In this document: positions 39,735 through 51,261 of the stretch, piece after piece
Layout: every line of letters begins with the position of its first letter
Position numbering within the stretch: the stretch's first letter is position 1
Assembly: GCF_014529535.1 (NCBI RefSeq)
Contig: NW_023503305.1
Location: 778,069 to 842,068, forward strand
DNA: 64,000 nt
Source of the DNA: Bradysia coprophila
Lineage: Eukaryota > Arthropoda > Insecta > Diptera > Sciaridae
Reading direction: 5' to 3'
Position numbers and translations under genes: made by a program
The notes under the pieces: model-generated
What the model was told of the DNA's origin: nothing
What the model saw: the letters and a program-made list of their open reading frames with translations, nothing else
The model's database searches: none

Positions 39735-40601
39735 CTTATACCTGTAGCAGGTAACTTGGTCTCCAGGTAATCTAGAATAGCTTCTGCAGTTGCATCGTTT
39801 GTATGAGGCACTACAGCTGTGACAGCTGTTATAGAATAGCTGCTACAGTTGCATTTTTAGCCCCGTACGAAGTACTGGGGGCTTATAAGATTAATATGCC
39901 GTTTGTAACACGTCGAATTGGAAGCAGACAGTAAGGGCAAAGCATTTGGTTATGTTCATAGATGACGAATCCGCAATAAAAACAAGGCATCAGAACAGTC
40001 GGAGCGTTTGCTGCGACTTAGCCCCGTACAACCCGTAATCCTATTTCGTCCGCAACGATAATACGTCCGTAGCCCTAATAAGCCCTAATAAGCCCTTATA
40101 AACCCTAATACGTCTACAACCCTCTAATGCGTCTGTTACCAAAATGCAAGTCAAGTTGGGCATGGTCAAATTTACTGAAAGTGTTCATTTTTAAAATTGC
40201 GCATAGCGCAATTACGAAAGCCCGTACGAAGTACCTCTCAAATAAAACCAACAATTTACGACATTATTTTAGAAACCCAAAATTTTTTGCCAACTTTCCA
40301 TTGGGTATTCAATTACCTCTCAAATGAAACAAAAACTAGCAAAATCGGTTGAGATTTACTCGATTTATGTGCAAAGAGCACTTAGGGCCGAGTAGCGGCC
40401 TTAGTGCAAGGGCCCAAATTTGAAACTTTTTTTGCCAACTTTCTATTGGGTATTCAATTACCTTCCATAAAAAACTAAAACTAGCAAAATCGGATGAGAT
40501 TTACTCGATTTATGTATTCTGATGCCTTGTTTGTATGAGGCACTACAGCTGCGACAGCTATTCTAGATTACCTGGAGACAAAGTTACCTGCTACAGGTAA
40601 G
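39735..40601. mobile_element. 867-bp element with ~45-bp inverted termini
   Basis: CCTGTAGCAGGTAACTTGG and GGTAATCTAGAATAGCT at the left are mirrored at the right (AGCTATTCTAGATTACC, then GTTACCTGCTACAGG). The interior has AGCCCCGTACGAAGTAC, TGGGGGCTTATAAG, a CCCTAATAAG repeat near 40075, and a GTTTGTATGAGGCACTACAG block present near both ends. No transposase frame is seen, so it is non-autonomous. Confidence 0.65.
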
Positions 40602-40983
40602 ATTTTCAACTCATCTTTGTCACACATTCGTGGACGTTATTCTACATGCCTACATGTTTAAAAGCAATGTACCCTTAGCGAAAAAATATTCGTTTTTTGA
40701 TGATTTCAGTGAACTAAAATCTTTTTTGAAAAACACACAACGAAATGTGTTACTTTTAAAATAAAAATTTGGTTGGAATAACTTAAATAATCTACTTAAC
40801 AATCTACAATGGTTTGTCCGAGTAGGATAAGTTATCATCCACAAAAAGGGTCCGATTAAGCTGATTTTGATCGAAAATCGTACCTTCTAGGCCAATGGTA
40901 ACTTCACATCCTTTTCAAGATATTGATTTCTCGTCCCCCAAAATATTGGTTATTCAACATTTTTACCTCTCGTATTGATAAGC

Positions 40984-41372
40984 AATCTACACATGGCTAA
41001 ATTGTAGCCTACATTTCGGGGCAAAATTATTATTATTTTCATGATAATTTCGAACCTACATCCTTTTTCGAAAAAGTACGATCATCGTTTGGTGTTAAAA
41101 TATGTTAGGTTTCAGTAAAAATTTAAATGATTGTGGTGATGTAATCTCAGTACGAGAAAACTCAATATTTCACGAAAATTGACACATATTTTGAGTTTTC
41201 TCGGATTTAGGTCACATCACCACAAACATTTAAACTTTTGCTGAAAACTAACACATTTTAACACCAAACGATGGTCGCACTTTTTCGAAAAAGGATGCGA
41301 GCCCAAAATTATCATCAAAATAATAATAATATTGCCCAGAAATGTAGGCTACAATTTAGATTAGTGTAGATT
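40984..41372. mobile_element. 389-bp foldback MITE
   Basis: AATCTACAC and TTGTAGCCTACATTTC at the left pair with AAATGTAGGCTACAA and GTGTAGATT at the right. Internal arms (ATCCTTTTTCGAAAAAGT, GTTAAAATATGTTAG) are also inverted. The stem is nearly continuous. It resembles the neighbouring family in plan but not in most of its sequence. Confidence 0.65.
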
Positions 41373-41387
41373 CGTCTTAAGCGAGGT

Positions 41388-41720
41388 CTTAAGAGGCACC
41401 GGTACTTTGCCGAAAAGCATACATTAGGGCGATATTTAAATACAGGATTTTAGTTTGCTTTTGTTAATATCTTTCCATCAGAATCCTTTTTCAAAAATGT
41501 ACGACCGCAATTCCGACAGCGAATGTGTTAGCTTTCAACAGAAAATAGATTTGGTTGCAGCAATTTGACCAGCTCTGAGAACAATGAGCAGTTTATGAAA
41601 ATTTCACTGCGGTCGTACATTTTTCAAAAAGGATTCTGATGAAAAGATATTAACAAAAAATGAAAAACGAAACACCCAAATGTAGGCTACAATTTTAGCT
41701 AAGTGCCGGTGTCTCTTAAG
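41388..41720. mobile_element. complete AAGAGGCACCGG foldback MITE, copy 4
   Basis: Bounded by CTTAAGAGGCACCGGTACTT and AAGTGCCGGTGTCTCTTAAG. Arms continue with CATCAGAATCCTTTTTC / AAAAAGGATTCTGATG and a GTACGACCGC pair. This is the best-preserved copy and defines the family in this window. Confidence 0.7.
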
Positions 41721-42012
41721 CCTTGGTTACACAATTATATGACAAACTGCAGGTTGATCTGTAAATTTCCGGAAATATAAAAGAATTTTGCTTTTCCCAT
41801 ATTTTTCACCGCTACCAATTTGTTTTGCCTTTTTGAGGAAGGACAGAAATACTGAGGTCATCGCCAAAACTCCCAATAATAATACCTGTTTGGATAACTT
41901 GGACATTTTGAACTTGCTTCGAAGGGTTGGTTAACTGGTTTGATGTGAGTGTCTAACGTTTGCAAAATCTTCACGTAGAAGACAAAATGGAAATAGTATA
42001 CTTTCGCTTAGT

Positions 42013-42049
42013 TGCCTAAAATCTACCGCCCAGAACAGATGCATTTAAA
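42013..42049 (+). repeat. lone arm related to the 23144-23275 hairpin
   Basis: GCCTAAAATCTACCGCCCAG and AACAGATGCATTTAAA match the right arm of that hairpin with a few changes. The opposite arm and the right terminus are absent. Confidence 0.4.
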
Positions 42050-42852
42050 ACTTCAACTTTACATGCAAGGAGACGAAATTACGAGAAATTGAAATTTTGC
42101 CCTATAATATGAAAAGACCTAACCATGGACTTAATTCCTAAAATTAGCATAAAAATTGCCAAGACCTTCACAGGTCCTTAATGGAAAGTAATTCCTAAGA
42201 GATGGACACATTTAAGAAATGACGCTTTTGAGTAAGGTAAGTGCAGAAGGCAAAAGTTAAAAAACAAATCAAAAAAGGTCATTTACTTTGTGTTAGCTTG
42301 AACTAATCATCTGATAGTATTTGCATAAGATGAGGAAAATTTACTGTTGTTTGCACTTGGGTAAATGATATTTGCAACGCTCAGATTTTACAGACGCTAT
42401 TCTCAATTCGAAATCGTTGATTTTTGATTAGTAGGGGTCGAGGAATCGTAAGTATCGAGATCTCATAATCTTTTGCAAAAATAGACACGAAGAATCGTAA
42501 CTCCCAAGAAATCAGATGAATTAATACTAAATTTGTTCGTGGTGCAGCTGGTGTGATGGCTGTTTAGCCCGCTGAGACAATTTCCGTGAAAATATTTGAG
42601 GAAAAGATGATATTTGACCAACTTTGAAGTACACGAGCCCACAAAGAATAAATTGAACCAAACGAAATGCTGGATCCGGCTGGACCTATCTTGAATCGGA
42701 AATTTTCACAATCGCTTACTGCAAGTCCTTCCCTAGGATCATATACCGTGATGCGGCGTCAACATGTATATATAAGAAACAAACAATCACTGTAACCCTT
42801 TCATTTAGACTTCCAGATGCAATAAAATTCAAAATTAAATTTCAAAACGAGT

Positions 42853-42858
42853 TTTATT
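42853..42858 (-). terminator. AATAAA poly(A) signal of Pfdn5
   Basis: AATAAA on the minus strand starts about 20 bases after the TAA of prefoldin 5, implying a very short 3'UTR. Confidence 0.55.
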
Positions 42859-42878
42859 AAAAAATATTTAACTGAAAC

Positions 42879-44445
42879 TTACGACGCAGCCGCTTGTTGT
42901 TGCTGTTGCTGGATCAGAGCAATTTTCATATCAATAACGTCCACAACGGCATTCAGAACTTTGGACTTTTGCAGGCCTAGAACATCGATTTTATCCATTT
43001 GTTCTTGAACATAGTCGACCTTACGCTGAAAGTAATCCTTGGATGTTTCGAGATCCTGAAAATATGTTGGATATAAGTGAACATTTGCAACAGTTTAATG
43101 GTCCGATACTTTAATGGAATATGTTTCAAGGGCTAGGTTTTTATATAGTGCCTATAGTTCCACGACACTCTAATAATTTGACGTCATTTTGTTTAGTTTG
43201 GGCCTAGGTGGTACCGCAAACACCAAATTTCAAACTCAAAATCAGATGTATTTTGTACAGCCAGTGGCGTCAATGGCGGACTTTTTCGGGTGGACACTGC
43301 ACTTAATGTGTAGCTGACATCCAATACAGTTTAGACAATAGGGACAAAAGCTGCGAAATTCTTTCGTTAGTGAAGCACACAATAAGAGCAGAACATGGCC
43401 CCTAAGGAGACAGTGATCTTTGCTTAATACGACACTGTTGTTGGAATATGAAAAGAGTTTGTTTTGTAATTCCAGCAATAGAATTGTTGGATCTCGAACA
43501 GTAGTTTCTGCTCGGTAATAGTTACAAATCCGAGTCGTCGTGGAAGTTAAAGACAAAATCGAATTAGCACTGATTTGTGTAAGAAAAATACTTTTCAAGT
43601 AGAATAAATACGATCGTTGAAAGGGCGACACGACCGAATTAAAGTGTTTCATTCTCCGCCCGAAAGTTCACAATTCTAAATATCTGACTGGTAGCCAGAT
43701 CGTCGGTTGAAGATTCAACAAGAATGCTTAGAACGATATACTCATGCCATTAAGTGGAATGTATTGAGTAGGAAAATATTTGATGAACTGTGTGGCTCCA
43801 ACTGTCAATGAACACTTTCATGAAAGTGCGCGTTTATCGGATTCATTCGGAGACAAGTACATCAGACTATAAAACAAAGCCGTAAAATGACAAACCTTTT
43901 CAGCATAATATCCTGTTCCCACGTCTATGATGAATGAATCCACCTGCTTCACAACGCCAGGAACATACATGCTGCCAGTTAGCGGCACCAAAATTTCTTT
44001 ATCTTTCCAGCTCGGATTTATTTGCTCCAAGGCCTCTTTCGATCCGGCAAACTTTGTTTTGGCCATCTTGAGGGTTTGCAGCGATTCTTGAAAAACATTC
44101 AATTCCTAAAATGGTAAAATCACAGTCAGCTGAATGTTTTGTCACACCCACATCAGTTGGGAAATGCTAGCCAGACGGAATTGTGTGCAATTGCGGGTTA
44201 AATGTGGACACAAATGTATGAGTTTACGGTGGCATGCATTTGGATTTAAGCGAACAAGGAGCAGAACATGTTTCTCCGTAAGATTAAATTAGTTTTGCGG
44301 CACATATTTTGCATCCTAGTCGACAAGTGATATTGAATGGATCACAATTTGTTCAAAGTTTTATGTTCAAACTAACCGATTCGAATTCCATTTTTAGTTG
44401 TTGGAGTTGTTGAATACTCAATTTAGTTAAATCAATTTGTTCCAT
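42879..44445 (-). CDS. Pfdn5: prefoldin subunit 5
   Basis: Exons 44445-44377, 44105-43896 and 43055-42879 give 151 aa, close to the ~154 aa of other PFDN5 proteins. The protein starts MEQIDLTKLSIQQLQQLKME, the first coiled-coil helix. LVPLTGSMYVPG and VDVGTGYY-type sequence (here IDVGTGYYAEK, near residues 83-93) form the beta-hairpin core diagnostic of alpha-class prefoldins. A second helix ends in a Q run followed by AAAS. PFDN5 is one of two alpha subunits of the cytosolic hexamer that hands unfolded actin and tubulin to the TRiC/CCT chaperonin. All introns are GT-AG and phase 0. The first ATG in frame is used. A 136-codon open frame within intron 2 is not part of the gene. Confidence 0.96.
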
Positions 44446-45842
44446 TTTGTAGTTTTAAGTAATTCGCTCACAAAAATCCAATATTCCAAATAAGTTTTGA
44501 GGAAACAAATGTCAATTTGTTCACCAGAGGTAGAGAGTACAGCTAATATATAAAAAAAACACATCAAACGCATGGCGTAATTTAATCGGTTTGTAGAAAT
44601 GAATTAGTGCTATTTAAACCGCAAAAAAGGCGGGAAATTTAAACAAAAAAATCTACGATATCTGCGATATGAGTTAAACATGAGAGGTGACATGGTGGCC
44701 ATGTCATTTTTAAACATTAGAATCAGCGTTAGCAGACCCAGTGATGCAGCGATCCGACGAACAACAGAGTACCAGCGTTACAAAAGTACCACTCTTTTAG
44801 TTCCACTTTTTTTTGTAAAAGGGAAAAAGTGGAACTATTGTAACACTGCATATATACAGCGTTACACTAGTTCCACTTGTAGAAGGAAAGTGGAACTAAA
44901 AAAGTGAAACTATTGTAACGCTGCATATATGCGGCGTTTACGAAAAAAGTGGAACTAAAAGAGTGGTACTATTGTAAAGCTGGTCAACACAGTACTAATT
45001 TTCTCCACAATCTATTCACATACTCCTTCCACAGTCTAAAGGACCGTCTATGTATATTAACCGAGTGAAGAGATATGGCGGAGTGAGTCTCTCAATTGAT
45101 TTATGTCTTGTGACTCTTAACCTGTCACATACGGCTATTCATCTGTTATCGATAACAACGACAAAGATAATGACAAGCTCTAGGTAATGTGGTTATTTAT
45201 ATAGTAAAATGCACGTTACAAAATTGAAGTAGAAGATTTGAAATCAACCGGTTGAAATACTTTGACTGATAGAAGTAATAGATCCGATAATAATACTGGT
45301 CAAATGCTGGCGTGGTGTAATCTGTCACACCATACAAATTGATTGAATGCCAGATTCACCTCTAAGGGGCGACTCTGGAAAGGCTGTATACTTCAAAGTA
45401 TACGGCCTTGGAATCTGGCACAGTCATGACTTTTTGTTTGTTACATGTAGTAAAGGGGCGCATACTATGATCGCGTGTGCCAGACTCCCCAATGCCTTCC
45501 GATTGTAGGAGAGAAATTCCCTTTTCGTATCTACACTTCGACACCTTCATCTCATCCTTTAATCCTAGGTTTTTTCAGAACCTTTGAGACCTTTGCGATT
45601 ACAGTTGATTGTGATATTTATGAATGCCCTAAACGTTTGAACAATGGCAAAAATCGTTTCAAGTAGCTTGCGGTAATTCGTAGCGCGACTTTGATGCGGT
45701 AAAAAAACTGCGCGATACAATCATGTAGCATGCGGTATGATAAATGTCTTCCTTTTGCTGTCAAATCGTATTATTGTCAAGTTTGGTGTCTTTTCAGAAC
45801 ATCAAAATATAAGACAAAAATTGTGATTGTTCGCACATTGTT
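44446..45842. other. intergenic region between divergent Pfdn5 and ATPAF1
   Basis: It holds the promoters of both genes, an inverted-repeat element at 44771-44984 and small palindromes such as GCTGTATACTTCAAAGTATAC at about 45382. No further gene is supported. Confidence 0.5.
44771..44984. mobile_element. nested foldback element, GTTCCACTTTTTT type
   Basis: ACCAGCGTTACAAAAGTACC at the left pairs with GGTACTATTGTAAAGCTGGT at the right. GTGGAACTA and its complement TAGTTCCAC recur several times between them. The middle carries a second, smaller inverted pair (CTGCATATATACAGCG), suggesting one copy inserted in another. Confidence 0.6.
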
Positions 45843-46792
45843 ATGGCACTAGTGCTCCGTAAATCATTGACATCACTGAATCCAGTAAAATTCAATCGAT
45901 TTATCACAATGTCAGCTCAGTTACGTGCCGAAAAGGCACTCGAAGAACTAAAGAATAAAAATCCGTACTACGAAAAGTATGCCTCCAAGATCTCAACGTT
46001 ACAGCAATCGGCACCCGAAGAGTTCCTCAGTCGAGTGGATCAAATTGAGAAGGCAGCAGCTAAGCCAAAACCGGAGTCGAAACCAAGGTACTTTGCCACA
46101 ATTGAACTGTACATTGAGTCGGGAAAATCATAATTTCGTTTTGAAGAGATTACTCTGAGCTTCTCAATCCAAAACCAGCAACCGCAGCCCAATCATTGAC
46201 CGGTGAGACCGAGAAGAAATTGTCGGACATCATGAAAGTTGAGTTGCTCGATGGTAAAAGCATTGACGAAATAAAACACATTTGGTTGGAGTATCACAAG
46301 CAGAAGGAAGTTCTCGTCGCTACCATACCAACGAATGTCTTTGAAACACAGATGAAACGAGGTAGAAGTTATCCCATTTTCATATTTCCGTTGCCAAGGA
46401 GCGAAGGATTCGAGTTCTTTCTGGCACAATTCGCTCAAAATACGGTACACTTCACGCCACTGCTTTGCTACCAGGTTCGTATTCTATATTTTCGATTACC
46501 ATTTCGATTTCGATAACAATCCCATTCCCAGGTTCACAAAGAAAATGCCCCAGAATGCTTGAACATGGTTCATTACACCGAATTCGCTGACCAGGGAATC
46601 ATACTGATGCGTGGCGAATTCGACAAAAACGTTATAAATCCGCAGGAAGCACAATGTCTTATCAATCAATTGCAACTGTACTACTCGCAGGACAATGCAT
46701 CGAAATTACAGTTGCTGGAAAAGTTTACCAAAGATCCGGCTAATTTTAAACACATGGACGTTATCAAGGAGCTGGAAAATATTACGCTATAG
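45843..46792 (+). CDS. ATPAF1: ATP synthase mitochondrial F1 complex assembly factor 1
   Basis: Exons 45843-46087, 46147-46474 and 46532-46792 encode 277 aa. The N-terminus is basic and hydroxylated without acidic residues for ~26 aa (MALVLRKSLTSLNPVKFNRF), as in a mitochondrial presequence. The ATP11/ATPAF1 domain follows: ELLNPK, IWLEYHKQK, FIFPLPRSEGFEFFLAQF and the C-terminal VHYTEFADQGIILMRGEFD are characteristic. In the matrix this factor binds F1 beta subunits and keeps them soluble until the hexamer forms. Introns are short (59 and 57 bp), GT-AG, phases 2 and 0. The first ATG gives the presequence; a downstream Met (MSAQLRAEKAL) would lack it. Confidence 0.96.
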
Positions 46793-47978
46793 TGAGACAG
46801 ATCGTAGGTCGTCCGGTGGTGCAATTATTGTCATAATTTGAAAATTGTCGAAACAATACATTGTTTGAGGTAGCTTCACTGTCGTGTTATTTCAATGTGC
46901 GTCCTAAACATTTATGGCATTTCCTTCCATGATCTCCGTTCATAGTTTGTCATTCAGATACTGTTTTAGTATGTTGGGACATATGCCCGACTATCGCTGA
47001 ATTGACTATTTAGATTAAGTTCGAAACACAAGATCGGATTGCAATGGAGGTCACAGCATAATTTTCGATCCATCATCGCGAAATTAGTGGTCCGTTTTCA
47101 GGTGTAGAAAAACTTGAATTTCCTTTATCAAAAAGTCTTAGGCTCTAATAGAAGTACTAGATACGAAAATCGCTGCTAACACCAAACAATCTAGGACAAC
47201 AAGACATTCTCTCATACCCGTACATAACCTGCCCTACAACGTATAAAAAATTTAGTACAAGAGAGGAGCAAGATTTTGAGAGAAATTCTCGACACAAAAT
47301 CGTGAATCTCTTTTGCAGTGCAAAATTTACACTAAGTTTTTATGTGTTGGGATGTGCAATTTCTTTCCACTGTTGTTTCCATTGATGATACGTGAAGAGC
47401 GAAAACGGAGTGAAGTGAAGTGCGGATCGCAGTCAACTTAGAAAAAGTTCTCAGTTTTCATTCCATTTTGCTCTCTCAAATGAGCATATCAGAAATTGTT
47501 CAATGTTATCAATTTTGTTGCTGTCTCTTTGTGAGAATATCCAATTTTCTCTTCCTTTTCTTCCCTGTATCCTTAATTGATTTTTGATAGTACTGCCAAT
47601 GATTAAATTTGAGAGACGGGAACCATGACACATTTTTTGATAGTTTAAAAGTTAGTTGAAATGCTACATAGCATGGCGACAATGACAAGAAAAACCACTA
47701 CAAAGTCCATCCATTTCGATTTGAATAAAAAATTTCTTCGATTTCACATTCAAATTTTTCAGGTTCTTTTGCAGCGTTGTAGCGCATAATAGAGTAGTAC
47801 ATAGATGATCACATAGGTGGCAGTATATTCTAAACCGCATCTGATAGAGCTGTCATAAAGTGAAATGCCATTTGTTTTGTTTTGAAATTTAGTTAAATAA
47901 CCTACCATCAACATCCAGTGCGAACGCTTCTCAGTTACCTTTAAATTATAGAGAACCCCATTCGAAAGCAACTCAAAT
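46793..47978. other. intergenic DNA between ATPAF1 and CCDC12
   Basis: No gene seen. It should contain the ATPAF1 3'UTR and the CCDC12 promoter. Open frames here are short and without features. Confidence 0.5.
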
Positions 47979-48494
47979 ATGTCGGACGCCGCAAACACAG
48001 ACAAACTTGGTTCAATGGAACAGGAAGCTATCAAGCGCAAAGAACGTTTACAGGCGTTAAAACGAAAAGCCACTTCGGATAAGGATTCAGCGGACAGTGA
48101 AGCGAAAAAGTAAGTTTCATCTCACAATCGCATTCGATTTGTACATTAAATGACCATCGGTTTCAGACCGATATTCCGAAGCTATAAACCAGAAGACGAA
48201 ACAATACTGGAAAATGCAATCGTCCCAGCGACCGTCACCGAAAGCATTGAAGACGAAGTGCAAGATCAGTTGGACATGTTGAAAACACCGATCGTCATCG
48301 AAGACATTGATATTGTGAATTTGGCTCCACGGAAACCGGATTGGGATCTGAAGCGTGATGTGTCGAAGAAATTGGAAAAATTGGAGAAACAAACGCAACG
48401 GGCTATCGCCGAACTGATACGCGAACGGTTAAAGAAGAACCAGAGTAACATGTTAGAAATGGTGAATATGGCCACAGTCGAAATGGAAAAGTAG
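47979..48494 (+). CDS. CCDC12: CCDC12 / cwf18-family pre-mRNA splicing factor
   Basis: Exons 47979-48109 and 48167-48494 encode 152 aa (human CCDC12 is about 166). The N-terminal helix reads EAIKRKERLQALKRKA. The cwf18 signature is NLAPRKPDWDLKRDVSKKLE, followed by TQRAIAELIRERL, an exact-looking family motif. The protein is part of the activated spliceosome. The sequence is charged, largely helical, with no membrane segment. The single intron is 57 bp (GTAAGT ... TTTCAG), phase 2. It converges on SAS-6; the two stops are 105 bp apart. Confidence 0.96.
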
Positions 48495-48535
48495 TTAAAA
48501 TACAGACAAACGCAGAAAAATCGAAATTCGAGATC

Positions 48536-48541
48536 TTTATT
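48536..48541 (-). terminator. AATAAA poly(A) signal of SAS-6
   Basis: AATAAA on the minus strand lies ~59 bases after the SAS-6 stop at 48600 and only 42 bases from the CCDC12 stop on the other strand. The two 3'UTRs very probably overlap. Confidence 0.5.
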
Positions 48542-48599
48542 TTATCACAGATCATTATTCACTGAATATTCAGCCATCGATTTGATTCTCGATTCGGTC

Positions 48600-51051
48600 T
48601 TAGTAGCGTGATGACGTCTTACTCAAGTTACTGTCGCAGGTCACCTGCACCAAGCGATTGTTGAGTTCAGCGATTTCTGTTTAGAATAGAGACACAGATT
48701 TTGTTAGTCTTTGATGAACACCGGCTTGCAGCACGCAATACAGGATTTGTACAAAAATGGTGGGTTAGTGAGTTGGATAGGTCTCGGTGCTCTGAGTACG
48801 AACACGTAATACGTGTCACGCATCCGTTGGTCCCAATGACGTATGTGATTCCGCTGTAGCCGATTCACAAAAAAATTTATTTTAAAAGTGACGGGAACAG
48901 GACAGCTTCTGGAGCAACAGATATCTAGGATGAGTTCAAATAATGACCCCAAAGGTAAGTACAATACCGAAGAAAGACAAAAGCTACTCATTCATTTCTA
49001 TATCTTCGATGTGGTACTAACGATAAGTAGTGAAGACCGATGGAGTGGTTATTTCAACTCACGGCACCCTAGATACCTGCTGTACAAACTGTCCTGTTCA
49101 GATTCCCTTAAAAAAAATTGTGAAACGGCTGCAGTGGAACCACAGACACCAATAGATGCGTGTTTCGTACTCAGGACACCGAAACCTATCCTATACAAAC
49201 ACACGATACGTAAGAACGGTGGTCCAGCTAAGGTAGTATCACACAACGTGTGCTTGGTATTGACGACATTCCTTCACTTACTTTTACTGTATTTCTGTTC
49301 CAATTCGTCCGTACCAACACGCAGCTCTTCAAGCCGTTTCGAAACGTCTTTCTGATTGTCGGCATTCATGAAAACATCCTTGAGTTTGTTTCGCAGCGAT
49401 TCATTTTCTTGTTCCAGCATCTTGACCGCCTTTTCCTGCTGCAATGCAATGTCCGTACGCATTTCCACTTTCTTCTTCAGCTGATTCAACTCTTTCACTT
49501 GAATGGCAATGATGCTGTTGGCACGTGAAATTTCCTCGGTGGTCAATTGCAGGGCATTTTGTTTGGTTTGTCGATTTTTTCGTTCGGCTTCCAATTCGAC
49601 CGTCAGTTCACTCTGTGTGGGCGATTTTGTTGAATTATTGGAATTGTTGATCTGATTAGTGTGTAAAATCGTCTTACGATCTGTTTCTCAAAATGTTGCA
49701 GTTTTTCTTCAAGAGATTGAGTCCGTTTACGCGCTTCATTCAGCATGTGGTCGTGCTTTCGATCGCTGTTTTTGGCCATTAACTCATTGTTCTGCAATTT
49801 GTCGTACTGTTCGTTTAAGGACTTCTTCAGGTCCTTTATGACATCCTTCAGACGGTACACTTCTTCGTCAAGTTCTTTATTCCTTTCGATTTCTTTGCTA
49901 AAATGAGAAAAATTGTTCTTTCGTTTAACTTAACGAAACATAGTAAATTTACGCCACTCACTTAAATCTCTCAGTCATCTGAACTGTTTCCACTCTCATG
50001 AATTCATTATTTGCCTGCAATGCTTGAATCGACGCGTTCAATTTGGCCACAACCGCATCTTTGGATTCCATCTTCATCTTTGATTCCTCGTGCATTTTTT
50101 TCAGATTCTGAGAATACAAATAGAAAATTGATGAAACCGACAGAACATTGGACGTATGGTTCCACAAATACGGATGTTACCTCTTCCTGTCTGACAGCGT
50201 TCGCTTCCAATTTGGCTATTTGCTGATCCCGATGATGCAATGCATTTTCTAAACGATCGACCTGCTCCAATAGAGATTCGTTTTGTTGCTGGAATTTGTC
50301 TATCGATTGATTGATGTGAAACATTATGACGCTTTGCGGTGCGTCCTGAATGGGAAGGTACAGAAAGACTAAATTGCGTAGCGATCGTTCCTCGTAGAAC
50401 TGAAGGTTGTGCTGATTATGATCTCGGGAAATGGCCAAGTTCCTAGAGAAACGAATGATTATTTTTCCCATGTAAGACACAGTGCGCTGCAAGTTTGACT
50501 TACAGTTCTTCCTTCTTGCAGGCATCCAATATTTTCGATAGATGCGTAACGAATTCGTCGAATGAAACATGTAACGATTGCTCCACTTTTAAATGTTCAA
50601 ACAGTGGCATGTCAATTGTACAAATGAAAATCTTGGATTGATCATTCGGATCAGATATACGAATTTGCTGAAAATTAGTCGTGATAAATTCACTGAATTC
50701 TAACTTTTGCTGGTTGTGCAACAATCTATTTGTGACCGTTGTGTTCAAAAAACTTTCTTCTGCGCAGATTAATTTACTGTTTGAGCTCAACAAGGTTTAT
50801 CGTCAACGAAGCGGTTTCGTTTACCGGTGTGAAAAACAAGCAACACAACGATCACAAAGAGGACTCATCGGACCTCTCTACGATTCAGTTCTTACCAGTA
50901 AGTGTCTGCTCAAAATTCGGTCGACAGTTACATTGTACATTTTTCGTGACTTGATGCCAAAGTGGTCAATGTTTATCGAAAACACGTTGGTGGGATATAT
51001 GGTACCAATGGCCTTACGATATTGTGGGTCAACAAACAACGAATCCGACAT
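48600..51051 (-). CDS. Sas-6: spindle assembly abnormal protein 6 (SAS-6), centriole cartwheel
   Basis: Exons 51051-50896, 50667-50504, 50442-50181, 50107-49962, 49897-49678, 49651-49282 and 48676-48600 encode 464 aa, near the ~470 aa of fly SAS-6. Residues 1 to ~145 form the globular head: QIRISDPNDQSKIFIC (53-68) and LKVEQSLHVSFDEF match the family core. Residues ~150-445 are a long heptad coiled coil rich in E, K, Q and L; the tail ends SSRY. SAS-6 dimers associate through their heads into the ring that sets ninefold centriole symmetry. Where human SAS-6 has the dimer-contact Phe131 (NPFKHLTHL), this protein has Leu128 (RSLRNLVFL). Intron 6 carries a foldback element. The 5' end, with exon 1, is tandemly duplicated upstream. 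All introns are GT-AG and phases close. Confidence 0.93.
48712..49262. repeat. old foldback element in SAS-6 intron 6
   Basis: Left (to ~48955) and right (from ~49030) arms of roughly 230 bp are inverted copies with many mismatches: for example GAACAGGACAG, TATCTAGG and TGAGTACGAA occur on the left and inverted on the right. Divergence suggests age. Open frames over it, including a 155-codon + frame, are by-products. Confidence 0.55.
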
Positions 51052-51261
51052 TATTGAAGAATCTGTGACCGTTTTCCGTGTAAATTCGATTATTTAATAA
51101 AATCGTTCGTTGTCATTGACCGGTTTGTATTTTCTAAAAGAATGTTTGGTATTGTACTAGATCATTATTGAAGAAAAAAAATCAACGAAAATCTGAATTC
51201 ATCGTTGAATATCTGGTTTTTGTTTATTCTAGGCACCACCTGCGAACATATGTGGATTTAA

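Noticed and set aside
40070..40120. CCCTAATAAG repeats resembling telomere sequence
   Set aside because: Only a few irregular copies, inside a TIR element; not a telomeric array.
48888..49355. 155-codon + frame near SAS-6
   Set aside because: It runs across a foldback element in an intron and into antisense of SAS-6 exon 6.
50007..50570. 187-codon minus-strand open frame
   Set aside because: It reads through two SAS-6 introns; conserved sequence and in-phase GT-AG sites show separate exons.
50667..50793. Upstream extension of SAS-6 exon 2 (residues reading LSSNSKLICAEE...)
   Set aside because: It precedes a clean TTTTCAG acceptor. Joining exon 1 (ending SRHLL) to QIRISDP restores the family alignment without it.
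50681..51097. 138-codon + strand frame, repeated exactly at 53400-53816
   Set aside because: It is antisense to SAS-6 exon 1 and intron 1. Its repetition comes from the tandem duplication, not from selection.
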